DNA from: Cellulomonas humilata
GTDB lineage: Bacteria > Actinomycetota > Actinomycetes > Actinomycetales > Cellulomonadaceae
Length of the DNA stretch: 64,000 nucleotides
Assembly: GCF_030814415.1 (NCBI RefSeq)
Contig: NZ_JAUSVB010000001.1
Coordinates: 620,001 to 684,000, forward strand
Direction of reading: 5' to 3'
Both the position numbers and the translations under genes were made by a program. The notes below the pieces were generated by a model. The model had not been told where the DNA came from and did not search any database. It saw only the letters and a list, made by a program, of their open reading frames with translations. Shown piece by piece: positions 1 through 7,136 of this stretch (position 1 is its first letter; each line of letters starts with the position of its first letter).

Positions 1-352
1 ACAGCCCGGTGACCAGGGTCAGTCCGACGACGGTCTCCAGGATCGCGGTCAGCAGCAGCGCGGCGGTCGGGCCGACGAGCCCGAACGTCAGCGTGCCGAT
101 GGTCCGCTCGGCCAGCTCCGCCGCCGGGCTCATGCCGGGGAAGAACTTCAGGATGCCGAAGCCGAGGAACACCAGTCCGAGGCTGATCCGCAGCGCCGTG
201 ATGGAGTGCCGGGCCAGGATCGTCGCGAGGCCCGAGACCGCGCGGTCGACCACGGTCGGGATCGGCGCCGCGTGGCGGACGAGGGTGTTGCTCGGGACAG
301 GGGCCGAGGTTCCGGCGACGGGTCGTGCGGTCTTCGTGGGGGCGGAGTGCAT
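1..352 (-). CDS. DoxX-like membrane protein (N-terminal part, cut by window edge)
   Basis: The frame is still open at base 1, so only the first 117 residues are visible. After a hydrophilic stretch of about 50 residues there is a membrane segment (about 52-71, containing LGFGILKFFPG) and a second (about 93-115). The segment followed by a small loop with K/F/P is typical of DoxX-like small membrane proteins, which are usually linked to redox or oxidative-stress functions; the exact role is not known. The start at 352 is an ATG with a GAAAGG ribosome site about 7 bases upstream. A 26-bp imperfect palindrome lies about 60 bp upstream of the start and is probably the operator of this gene. The C-terminus and any downstream partner lie outside the window. 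Confidence 0.7.
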   Translation of the reverse strand, partial: MHSAPTKTARPVAGTSAPVPSNTLVRHAAPIPTVVDRAVSGLATILARHSITALRISLGLVFLGFGILKFFPGMSPAAELAERTIGTLTFGLVGPTAALLLTAILETVVGLTLVTGL

Positions 353-413
353 GGTCGTGCCTTTCCGGTCAGCACCCGCGGTCGGGGTGCACGCCGGCGT
401 CGTCCCCGGCTGG

Positions 414-439
414 ACGTAGCTACCGGTCGGTAACTACGT
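414..439. promoter_or_regulatory. Palindromic operator upstream of the DoxX-like gene
   Basis: Two 12-bp arms (ACGTAGCTACCG and CGGTAACTACGT) flank a GT centre with a single mismatch. The size and symmetry fit a dimeric TetR- or MarR-type repressor site. It lies between the DoxX-like start (352) and the 17-codon plus-strand ORF at 462. No regulator gene of matching type sits next to it inside the window, so the cognate regulator is unknown. Confidence 0.55.
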
Positions 440-461
440 CACAGCAGGAGGACAGGCGTCC

Positions 462-515
462 ATGTCTGATACGCCCGACTTCCACCCGTTCGGCGCAGTT
501 CACCCGTCCGAGTGA
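462..515 (+). CDS. Possible 17-residue peptide ORF
   Basis: An ATG at 462 is preceded by a perfect AGGAGG (446-451, spacing 10) and opens a frame of 17 codons ending in TGA, encoding MSDTPDFHPFGAVHPSE. It lies between the palindrome at 414-439 and the end of the convergent exonuclease gene (521). The strong ribosome site is the only evidence for expression. It could be a leader peptide, a remnant of a lost gene, or chance. I recognise no family. Confidence 0.25.
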   Translation: MSDTPDFHPFGAVHPSE

Positions 516-520
516 CCGTG

Positions 521-1471
521 TCAGCCCAGCGCGAGGGCGTCCACCACGCGCTTCACGCTCGACACCAGACCCCACCTCTCCGCCAGCGCGACCAGCCCGT
601 CGGCGTCCGCGACGACGTGCGGCAGCCGGTCGTCGACGTCTCCCACGGGCGCGTCGGGAGCCACCCGGACGACCTCCGGAGCGACCGTCAGGTACGCCGC
701 CGACTCCACCAGACGCTTCTTCTGCGTCGCCGTCAGCCCGGGGTCGCCGGCGTCGCGCGCGGCCAGGATCCCCACCAGCGAGCCGTAGCGGTGGATCAGC
801 TGCGCGGCCGTCTTCTCCCCGATCCCCGGCACCCCCGGCAGGCCGTCGCTCGGGTCGCCGCGCAGCACGGCCATGTCCGCGTACGCCGGTCCCGACGGGA
901 CCCCGTACTTCTCCTTCAGCACGGCCTGGTCGATGGCCATGAGGTCCCGGATGCCACGGATCGTGTAGAGCACCCGCACCGGGATCGTGTCGTCGACCAG
1001 CTGGAACAGGTCCCGGTCCCCCGTGATGACCTCGACCGGGGCCGGGTTCTCCTTCGCCACCTCGCGTGCGACCAGGGTGCCGATGACGTCGTCCGCCTCG
1101 TAGCCCGGGACACCGATCCGCGTGATGCCGAGCGCCGCGAGCACCTCCACGATGATCGGGACCTGCGGCGCCAGGGTGTCCGGGACCTCCTCGGCGCCGG
1201 TGGTGCCGGGCACCTCGACCGCCACCCGGTGCGCCTTGTACGACGGGATCGCGTCCACCCGGAACTGCGGGCGCCAGTCGTCGTCCCAGCACATGACCAG
1301 CCGCGTCGGCCGGTGGGCGGTGACCAGGGTCGCGATCATGTCCAGCAACCCGCGGACCGCGTTGACCGGGGTTCCGTCCGGCGCCTTCACCGAGTCGGGG
1401 ACCCCGAAGTACGCCCGGAAGTAGAGCGAGGCGGTGTCCAGCAGGAGCAGCTTCTCGGAGCGTTCAGCCAT
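521..1471 (-). CDS. 5'-3' exonuclease (DNA polymerase I N-terminal nuclease type)
   Basis: Stand-alone flap/5' nuclease of 316 residues, the type homologous to the N-terminal domain of DNA polymerase I, which removes RNA primers and 5' flaps during replication and repair. The PIN-like core shows the metal-binding acidic residues in the expected order: LDTASLYFRAYFG near residue 11, YEADDVIGTLV and TGDRDLFQLV in the middle, then a helix-hairpin-helix LPGVPGIGEKTAAQLI that grips duplex DNA. The ATG at 1471 was chosen because the nuclease motif begins only 10 residues later; the frame is open further upstream but that part has no family character. It appears monocistronic, and its stop lies 6 bases from the end of the tiny convergent ORF. 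Confidence 0.9.
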   Translation of the reverse strand: MAERSEKLLLLDTASLYFRAYFGVPDSVKAPDGTPVNAVRGLLDMIATLVTAHRPTRLVMCWDDDWRPQFRVDAIPSYKAHRVAVEVPGTTGAEEVPDTLAPQVPIIVEVLAALGITRIGVPGYEADDVIGTLVAREVAKENPAPVEVITGDRDLFQLVDDTIPVRVLYTIRGIRDLMAIDQAVLKEKYGVPSGPAYADMAVLRGDPSDGLPGVPGIGEKTAAQLIHRYGSLVGILAARDAGDPGLTATQKKRLVESAAYLTVAPEVVRVAPDAPVGDVDDRLPHVVADADGLVALAERWGLVSSVKRVVDALALG

Positions 1472-1502
1472 GGCCCCGAGTCTGTCAGTCAGCGTCGCCG
1501 GC

Positions 1503-1558
1503 CGAGAACGCCATGAGTCACGGAATGCGGGCTGACAACGCGACCCATGGCGTTCTCG
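1503..1558. repeat. Inverted repeat with 13-bp perfect arms
   Basis: CGAGAACGCCATG at 1503-1515 is repeated exactly in inverted orientation at 1546-1558, with a 30-base loop. It lies 31 bases upstream of the exonuclease start, between that gene and the end of the membrane protein gene at 1639, both on the minus strand. It could terminate the upstream operon or be a dispersed intergenic element. There is no T-run. Confidence 0.55.
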
Positions 1559-1638
1559 ACGGTGAGATCCCGGCAGGACGAAGTCCGGTCGACGTCCCTC
1601 CGACGTCGGCCGGCCTTCGTGCTGGTCTCCGGGAGGCG

Positions 1639-3099
1639 TCAGCCCACCGCGGAGAAGTCCAGCTGGTCGTCGACCACCGCGATCACGCTCCACGTGACCC
1701 CGTCCGCGTCGGCGAGCTCGTACGTCGGAACCAGCACCGACGCACCCGTCGGCAGCGTCGTCAGCGCGACCCCGAGGCGGGCCGAGACGAGCGTGACCTG
1801 CTGCACCGGCCACGCCAGCGGGCTGCCGGCGGTCGGCGTCGCGGGGACGGTCGGCTCGGTCGGCACGGACGAGACGGAGTCGTCGGCCCGCATGCCCTCG
1901 GCCGCCAGCGGCATCACGCCACCGCCGCCCGAGGCACCGAACCGCGGGTCGCCCAGCCGGGCCACGGCCTCCGTCGGACTGACGACGTCGTAGCTGCCCA
2001 GCGCGACCAGCGGCGCCAGCGGCGCGTACAGCGACTGCACCCCGTCGGCGACGAGCGTGACGTTGGCCGTGACCCCGGTCTGCTGGCCATCGAGGACCTG
2101 GCTGGCAGTCACGTTGGTCACCTGCGGGCTCCCGGGGTCGGTCGACGCCGTGAACTGGTAGCCGGCGGGGTCGACACCGACGGACGACAGCGCGTCCCTC
2201 GCCTGCGCGACCGCCGCGTCACCCGTCGGGGCGTTCCCCGAGGTCGCGCAGTCCGCCGGCGGGTCGACGATCCCCGGCTCCGGCACCGCGACGCTGCCCT
2301 CGGCCGTTCCGCCCAGGTCGGGCTCGACGATCTCGTCCGGCGCCGACCGCACGCAGTTCCACGGGTCACGCGTCGGGTCGTAGTAGGACAGGCTCGCGAG
2401 GCCGTCCGGCGACAGCGACACCGACGCACCCGAGCCGTCGTTGGGGCCGACCGTCCACGTGCCGTACTCGAGCCGCGGCTGCCCGGACACCCCGAGCGCC
2501 GCAGCCGCCGCGGCCGCCGCCGCCTCGGACCAGGAACCCGCCGCGTCGAAGCCCCACGCGTCACCCGCGCCGCCCTCGGTCGACAGCCCGCTCGCCGTGA
2601 ACACGGTCCGGCCGCCCCACCACGGGTACATCATCTTGGCGTCCGCGGCCAGGCCGGCCCCGCTGCCGGCCATCGACGCGACCTCGGGCGCCGCGGCGTC
2701 CCGCGCAGCTCCGTCGTCCAGCGTGATCGCCGGCGCGGCCGTGATCGTCTCCGGGGCGCTGTTCAGCCCGTACGCGTAGCTGCCGCCGCCGATGACGGCC
2801 ACGCCCGCGACCACGGCCGCGACCTGCAGCCAGCGCGGTGCACGGCGGGCGCGACGAGCCGCGAGCTCGTCCCCCGGCGCCGTGACGGCGACCCCGGTCC
2901 GGTCGGACACCGCCGCGTACAGCGCGGGCAGGTTGGGGTCGGCGCCCGCGGCCGGGTCCGCCGCCTGCAGCCGCGCGAACGCGACGTCGTCGGCACCCTC
3001 GGGCGCGGTGCTCGATGCTGCGACGCCCTCAGGTGCCATGTCAGGGGTGGCGTCCGGGGTGCTGCCGGCTGCCTTCTCGTGCTCGGTGCGGTCGTCCAC
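1639..3099 (-). CDS. Membrane-anchored extracytoplasmic protein, partner of ECF sigma factor
   Basis: Protein of 486 residues: an acidic, low-complexity cytoplasmic N-terminus (about 1-85), one membrane helix (about 92-112, WLQVAAVVAGVAVIGGGSYA), and a long extracytoplasmic domain of about 370 residues with paired cysteines. It follows the ECF sigma factor gene on the same strand after a 166-bp gap holding a palindrome, an arrangement usual for a sigma factor and its membrane regulator. There is no recognisable zinc anti-sigma motif (HxxxCxxC), so an anti-sigma role is inference from position only. The GTG start at 3099 was chosen for its AGGAGG site seven bases upstream; the open frame continues another 25 codons without family character. 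Confidence 0.75.
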   Translation of the reverse strand: MDDRTEHEKAAGSTPDATPDMAPEGVAASSTAPEGADDVAFARLQAADPAAGADPNLPALYAAVSDRTGVAVTAPGDELAARRARRAPRWLQVAAVVAGVAVIGGGSYAYGLNSAPETITAAPAITLDDGAARDAAAPEVASMAGSGAGLAADAKMMYPWWGGRTVFTASGLSTEGGAGDAWGFDAAGSWSEAAAAAAAAALGVSGQPRLEYGTWTVGPNDGSGASVSLSPDGLASLSYYDPTRDPWNCVRSAPDEIVEPDLGGTAEGSVAVPEPGIVDPPADCATSGNAPTGDAAVAQARDALSSVGVDPAGYQFTASTDPGSPQVTNVTASQVLDGQQTGVTANVTLVADGVQSLYAPLAPLVALGSYDVVSPTEAVARLGDPRFGASGGGGVMPLAAEGMRADDSVSSVPTEPTVPATPTAGSPLAWPVQQVTLVSARLGVALTTLPTGASVLVPTYELADADGVTWSVIAVVDDQLDFSAVG

Positions 3100-3230
3100 G
3101 GTCGTGCCTCCTGGTTCGGGGTTGCCCTCTACCCCTCCTGTGTCCCGACCACCCCACCCCTTGCATCCACGCATCGACGAGCGGCGCGTCGGCGACGAGG
3201 TCGGTGGTTCGAGCGGCCGAGCTCGGCTTG

Positions 3231-3250
3231 GAGTGCCGAGCTCGGCACTC
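3231..3250. terminator. Perfect 20-bp palindrome downstream of sigma factor gene
   Basis: GAGTGCCGAGCTCGGCACTC reads identically on both strands and begins 16 bases past the stop of the sigma factor gene (minus strand). A nearby upstream copy of GGCCGAGCTCGGC allows alternative pairings. There is no T-run. It may act as a stem terminator or attenuator that lowers expression of the downstream membrane partner, or as a binding site. Confidence 0.4.
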
Positions 3251-3265
3251 GGCCGGTCAGGCGGG

Positions 3266-3841
3266 TCAGGCCTCGGCCGACGCCCAGGCGTCGCGGAGGC
3301 GGGCGCGGGCGCGGCTCAGGGCCGCGTCGGCGCCGCCGCGGCCGATGTCGAGCACCTGGGCCAGCGCGTCACCCGACAGGCCCTCCCACGCGTTCAGCAG
3401 CAGGATCTCGCGGTCGCGCGGGCTCAGCGCGCCCAGCACCTCGCGGACGCGCTCCTCCTGGATCGCGCGGACGGCCGGGTCGTCGGAGTCGACCTCGTCG
3501 GGCACGTCGCCGACCGGGATCGGGCGTCCCTTGCGTCGGTGGTTGGCGACGACGAACCCCGCGGTGCGGTACAGCCAGGGCAGCTCGGCACCGTCCGGCA
3601 CGTCGGCGCGACGGCGCCACGCGACCGTGAGGACGTCGGCCGCGAGGTCCTCGGCCTCGTCGCGACCCGCGCGTCGGACCATGAACCGGTGCACGGCGGT
3701 GGCGTGCTGCCGGACGAGCGCCTCGAACCAGAGGGCGTCATGCGTGGTGTCCGAAGCGCCCGTGGGCTCGTCGGTCGGCGTCGGGTCGCCGGGCGCGAGG
3801 GCGGTCTCGCTGTCCGGCGTGCTCGGTGTCGGCGACGGCAC
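3266..3841 (-). CDS. ECF-type RNA polymerase sigma factor
   Basis: A 191-residue group 4 sigma factor. Region 2 spans about residues 40-105 (LVRQHATAVHRFMVRRAG, then DEAEDLAADVLTVAWRR, the core-binding helix) and region 4 about 130-190 (LSPRDREILLLNAWEGLSGD, then the helix-turn-helix ending in LSRARARL). It redirects RNA polymerase to a small regulon; the inducing signal is unknown. Start is a GTG at 3841 with GGGAG 4 bases upstream. The next gene on the strand encodes a single-pass membrane protein, the usual partner of such factors. No SnoaL or other C-terminal extension is present. Confidence 0.9.
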   Translation of the reverse strand: MPSPTPSTPDSETALAPGDPTPTDEPTGASDTTHDALWFEALVRQHATAVHRFMVRRAGRDEAEDLAADVLTVAWRRRADVPDGAELPWLYRTAGFVVANHRRKGRPIPVGDVPDEVDSDDPAVRAIQEERVREVLGALSPRDREILLLNAWEGLSGDALAQVLDIGRGGADAALSRARARLRDAWASAEA

Positions 3842-3929
3842 GGTGCTCCCAGGATGGTGTCGGACGAAGGCCTACACCTGCACTCTGTCGCGACGGCCCG
3901 GGATCTTGCACGCACCTGCTCGCGAGTTG

Positions 3930-5540
3930 TCAGAGGCCGTCGGCGACCACCGCGGTGACGCGCAGCCAGGCGTCGCGCGTCGTCGTGCTCAGCGCGTCGT
4001 AGTCGATGGGCCCGCCGGCGACCAGCGCCTTGTCGTGCGGGACGTCGAGGACGGCCCGGGTGAGGGCACCGAAGTGGGACCGGAGCCGCTTCTGCAGATC
4101 CTTGTCGACCTTCGGCTCCGGGGCGGACAGGACGGTGACCGCGCGCCGGACGGCTTCGTCGTGCCCGGTGGCGCGCAGCGCGTCGAGCGCCCAGGCAGCC
4201 GACTGCGCGGTGTCCTCGCGCACGGTGGAGACGACGACGATCTGGTCGGCGGCGCCGACGGCGGCCTGCCAGTTCGAGGCCCGCATGTTGTTGCCGGTGT
4301 CGATGACGAGGACCCGGTAGAAGCGGGAGAGCACCTGGTGCAGCGACGTGAAGGAGTCGGCGTCGACGGACGACGCCGACGCGGAGTTCTCGTCGGACGC
4401 CAGGACGTCGAACTGCTCGCTGGGCTGCGTCCGGACGAATCCGTCGAGGTCCCCGATGCGGACGGTGCCCGCGGTCCCGAGCGCCGGCAGGGCGTTCAGG
4501 AGGTCGACGGCCGTGCGGGTGTGGTCGGCGTGCGAGGAGCGCCACCCGAGGGTCCCGCGCGTCTCGTTGTTGTCCCACGCGAGCGTGTACCCGCCGCGCT
4601 GGAGGCCGAACGTCGCCGCCAGCAGCATGGTGGCGGTCGTCTTGTGGGCGCCGCCCTTGGGGTTGATGATCACGATCGTCTTGGGGCCGTCCAGTGTCCG
4701 CCGCACGGAGGCCGAGGCGATGCGTCGGCGACGCTCGTCGCGCCCCGGCCCCGGGGAGATCCCGCCGAACGTGAGCCGACGGACACCGGCCCGCCAGCCG
4801 TGCTCCGCCGGTCCCCCGGCCGCCGCGGGGTGCCGCGCGGCGAGGAGGTCGTCGAGGGTCGGGAGCGGCTGGGCCGGTCCCGGCGGGGGCGTGGTCAACC
4901 GGTCACCGGTGAGCCCGGCGCCGCTCTCCGGGGCCGACGCGGCCGCGGGTTCCGGTGCACGGGCGGTCGTCGCGCGCGTCGCCGCCGGTCCGCGGGTCGT
5001 CGCCGTCGGTGTCGGGCTGCTCGCCGGACCGGGCGCTGCCGGGGGGACGGCCGCGGTCGGCGGTGCCGGCGCCGCGACGGGCGGAGGAGTCGGAGGGGCG
5101 GTCAGGGACACGGTTGCCGGCAGGGTCGGCGGCCGGTCCGAGCTCGCGGCGTCGGGCGCCGCAGGACGAGCACCGTCCGGGGCGGCGGGCTTCGCTTCCG
5201 TGTCGTCGGAGGATTCGGGGGTCGGCTCGTCCGGGGCGTCCGGCTGGTCGTCCAGCGCGCCCGGCGCCTCGTCGACCAGTCCGTCGGCGTGGATCAGCAG
5301 CGACCAGACCCCGTCGGGGTCGCGCACCTGGACGGGCACTGGCCGCCCGACCGACTCCGCCAGCTCGGCGATGCGGGTCGTGATGGCGGCCCCCGCCTCG
5401 GCGAGGTTCGCCATCCGCACCCGCTCGACGACGCCGTCGATCGAGATCTCGCCGGTGCCGTCCTCGCGCACCTCGGCGCGGATGTCGGGCAGTCGGGTCG
5501 TCGTCGTCGACGCGTTCTTCCCGTCGGTGCCGTCACTCAT
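3930..5540 (-). CDS. MinD/ParA-like ATPase with long Pro/Ala-rich linker
   Basis: Protein of 536 residues in three parts: an N-terminal alpha-beta domain (about 1-95, with VPVQVRDPDGVWSLLIHADG), a 140-residue Pro/Ala/Thr-rich disordered linker, and a C-terminal MinD-type ATPase. The ATPase has the deviant Walker A motif KGGAHKTT with the signature first lysine and a Walker A' strand LVIDTGNN. ATPases of this layout occur in actinobacterial type VII secretion loci, but there are no WXG100, EccC or EccD genes here, so the link is only suggestive. There is no ParB partner, so plasmid or chromosome partitioning is unlikely. The ATG at 5540 (GAGGGG upstream) fits better than the open-frame extension upstream. 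It lies downstream of an RsbW-like kinase gene on the same strand. Confidence 0.75.
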   Translation of the reverse strand: MSDGTDGKNASTTTTRLPDIRAEVREDGTGEISIDGVVERVRMANLAEAGAAITTRIAELAESVGRPVPVQVRDPDGVWSLLIHADGLVDEAPGALDDQPDAPDEPTPESSDDTEAKPAAPDGARPAAPDAASSDRPPTLPATVSLTAPPTPPPVAAPAPPTAAVPPAAPGPASSPTPTATTRGPAATRATTARAPEPAAASAPESGAGLTGDRLTTPPPGPAQPLPTLDDLLAARHPAAAGGPAEHGWRAGVRRLTFGGISPGPGRDERRRRIASASVRRTLDGPKTIVIINPKGGAHKTTATMLLAATFGLQRGGYTLAWDNNETRGTLGWRSSHADHTRTAVDLLNALPALGTAGTVRIGDLDGFVRTQPSEQFDVLASDENSASASSVDADSFTSLHQVLSRFYRVLVIDTGNNMRASNWQAAVGAADQIVVVSTVREDTAQSAAWALDALRATGHDEAVRRAVTVLSAPEPKVDKDLQKRLRSHFGALTRAVLDVPHDKALVAGGPIDYDALSTTTRDAWLRVTAVVADGL

Positions 5541-5738
5541 GGTGTGGTTGCCCCTCGCTCCCAGTCGTCCGCCCCCGAAACTACGCCGCGCAGGCCGCGC
5601 GTGCATCGTGGAACCGCAGGCCAGGGCAGTACGAATGGTTCCGCGAGGCCGTCCGGGCGCCCCTGAGCAGGGCGTGACGGGCCGGTGCGTGAGATCCGGC
5701 ACCTCCGGACATCCCGGGCGTGTCGATGCGCCTCGCGC

Positions 5739-6179
5739 TCACTCGTCGGTGCGGACCTCGAACCAGACCGTCTTACCGTCGGGATGGACCTGCGTGCCCC
5801 AGGCCGACGACAGCGCCTCGACGAGCGCCAGGCCGCGGCCGCTCGGGGCGGTCGGCTCGGGGTGCCCAACGGTCGGGGTACCGCCTCCGGTGTCACGGAC
5901 ACCGACCCGGACCACCTCACCGTCGATCCGCACCTGGACGCGCACCGCACCCGCATCGGGACCGTGCACGACCGCGTTGGACACCAGCTCGCCCGTGAGC
6001 AGCTCGACCACCTGGTTGGACGCCCCGCCGATCCCGGCACCGGCGATGGTCTGCATCACCCAGTGCCGCGCGGCTCGGGGGGCGGAGCGCTCGGCGTCGA
6101 CGACGAGCTCGTCGTCGATGACCTGTGCGTCTCGACGACGCGCACTCTTCGCACTCCGGAGGTCTCGCACATCGCCCAC
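5739..6179 (-). CDS. RsbW-like ATP-binding protein (GHKL serine kinase/anti-sigma type)
   Basis: Single GHKL ATPase domain of 146 residues. The N box ELVSNAVVHG (about 64-73), the G1 box DTGGG (96-100) and the G2 box GRGLAL (114-119) are all intact, so ATP binding is expected. Actinobacteria carry many such RsbW/SpoIIAB-like proteins, which phosphorylate STAS antagonists or bind sigma factors in partner-switching systems. A STAS protein lies at 41422-41745, far away; a functional link is speculative. The GTG start at 6179 has only a weak GGCGG upstream; an in-frame GTG three codons on is an alternative. The MinD-like gene lies downstream on the same strand after 198 bases. Confidence 0.8.
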   Translation of the reverse strand: MGDVRDLRSAKSARRRDAQVIDDELVVDAERSAPRAARHWVMQTIAGAGIGGASNQVVELLTGELVSNAVVHGPDAGAVRVQVRIDGEVVRVGVRDTGGGTPTVGHPEPTAPSGRGLALVEALSSAWGTQVHPDGKTVWFEVRTDE

Positions 6180-6257
6180 CCGCCCAGCCTGCCCGACCTG
6201 GTCCGTTCCTGCTTGGGTGGACCGTCGACGCGTCCGGGTGAACAGACGTGCGCAGAG

Positions 6258-6620
6258 TCAGCCGAGCTGCACGAGACCGACCAGGTTGCCCTCGGAGTCA
6301 CGGACGAACGCGTGCCACTCGTCGGTGCCGGCGGGGCCGAGCGTGTCGTCCTCGTGGCGGAAGATCACGTGCGGCTCGGACTCCACGACGACACCCTGCC
6401 CGCGCAGCCGCTCGACCGTGGCGGCGACGTCGTCCACCCGCAGGTAGAGCAGGGCGGCGGGTGCGCCGATGTCGAGCAGCAGCCGGACGCCGTCGAGGTC
6501 GAAGAACAGGAGGCCCGGCGGGTCGAACCGCGCGCTCGGCGGCCGTCCGAGCAGGTCGGTGTAGAACGCGGCGGCGCGGTCGAGGTCCTCCGCGTGCTGG
6601 GCGACCTGCACGAGTCCCAT
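6258..6620 (-). CDS. VOC/glyoxalase superfamily protein
   Basis: A 120-residue protein with the paired beta-alpha-beta-beta-beta modules of the vicinal oxygen chelate fold: AAAFYTDLLG near residue 17 and the mirrored second half ending in FVRDSEGNLVGLVQ. Members include glyoxalases, dioxygenases and drug-binding resistance proteins; substrate cannot be told from sequence. The ATG at 6620 is taken because MGLVQVAQHAEDLDRA begins the fold directly; the open frame continues upstream without family character. It is divergent from the small ORF and LuxR regulator at 6849-10030. Confidence 0.8.
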   Translation of the reverse strand: MGLVQVAQHAEDLDRAAAFYTDLLGRPPSARFDPPGLLFFDLDGVRLLLDIGAPAALLYLRVDDVAATVERLRGQGVVVESEPHVIFRHEDDTLGPAGTDEWHAFVRDSEGNLVGLVQLG

Positions 6621-6663
6621 GTCCCCATCGTGCACCGCATCGCGTGCCAGGTCACGGGCGGAT

Positions 6664-6701
6664 CTGAGGTACCTCAGACGATCCTCACGCCACCTCAGAC
6701 G
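6664..6701. promoter_or_regulatory. Palindrome and 21-bp-spaced direct repeats in a divergent promoter region
   Basis: CTGAGGTACCTCAG (6664-6677) is a perfect 14-bp palindrome. Its right half continues as ACCTCAGACG (6671-6680), repeated exactly at 6692-6701, 21 bp or two helical turns away. Further CTCAG-containing words follow at about 6714 and 6725. The cluster lies between the divergent VOC gene (start 6620) and the small ORF/LuxR pair (6849 onward), where a regulator would be expected to bind on one face of the helix. Confidence 0.5.
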
Positions 6702-6848
6702 CCAGGTGCCCCCGCTCAGGTCATCCTCAGCGCCACATGTCGCGCAGGACCCGTCGACCGCCCGATCCGGTGACCGCCCCCTCACGACGAGAGTCGTCCT
6801 TGTCAACGAGAGCCGGGCAGATCGTCCGGCGTACATGAGGAGGACACC

Positions 6849-7136
6849 ATGGCTGACTTCTGGGGACCTGGCCTCGACGCCGAGCTCGCCTACCGTCACG
6901 AGCGCCTGTTCACGGCGCTGCGCAACACCCCGTACGGGGACGCGCACGACCAGCGCGGCGGGGAGCACGACGACCTGCTCGCGGCGACCACGCACGAGCC
7001 GGGCTCGGCGTCGGCACTCGCGGCGACCGCCCGTCCGGACGGCTCGCTGCGTCCCGTCCAGCCCACGCACCCTTTGGTGAGTGCGGCGCGTGGGTGGCTG
7101 CTGCGAGGATCGGAGTCATGGCACGTGGCTCGATGA
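6849..7136 (+). CDS. Small hypothetical protein overlapping the LuxR-type regulator
   Basis: A 95-residue ORF with an excellent AGGAGG (6838-6843) five bases before its ATG. The N-terminal half (ADFWGPGLDAELAYRHERLF) looks like ordinary globular protein; the rest is Ala/Thr/His-rich. I recognise no domain. Its TGA overlaps an in-frame ATG of the downstream regulator gene in an ATGA arrangement at 7133-7136, which suggests translational coupling. It may modulate or sense a signal for the regulator, but this is inference from position. The protein has no membrane segment or signal peptide. Confidence 0.5.
   Translation: MADFWGPGLDAELAYRHERLFTALRNTPYGDAHDQRGGEHDDLLAATTHEPGSASALAATARPDGSLRPVQPTHPLVSAARGWLLRGSESWHVAR

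Noticed and set aside
4600..4700. Plasmid or chromosome partition locus (ParA motif KGGAHKTT)
   Set aside because: There is no ParB gene or parS-like repeat nearby; domain layout differs from ParA.
1513..5666. Long plus-strand frames (about 700 and 880 codons)
   Set aside because: Opposite-strand shadows of the ECF/membrane protein and MinD-like genes, with Arg/Pro-rich sequence and no motifs. High GC makes stop codons rare in such frames.
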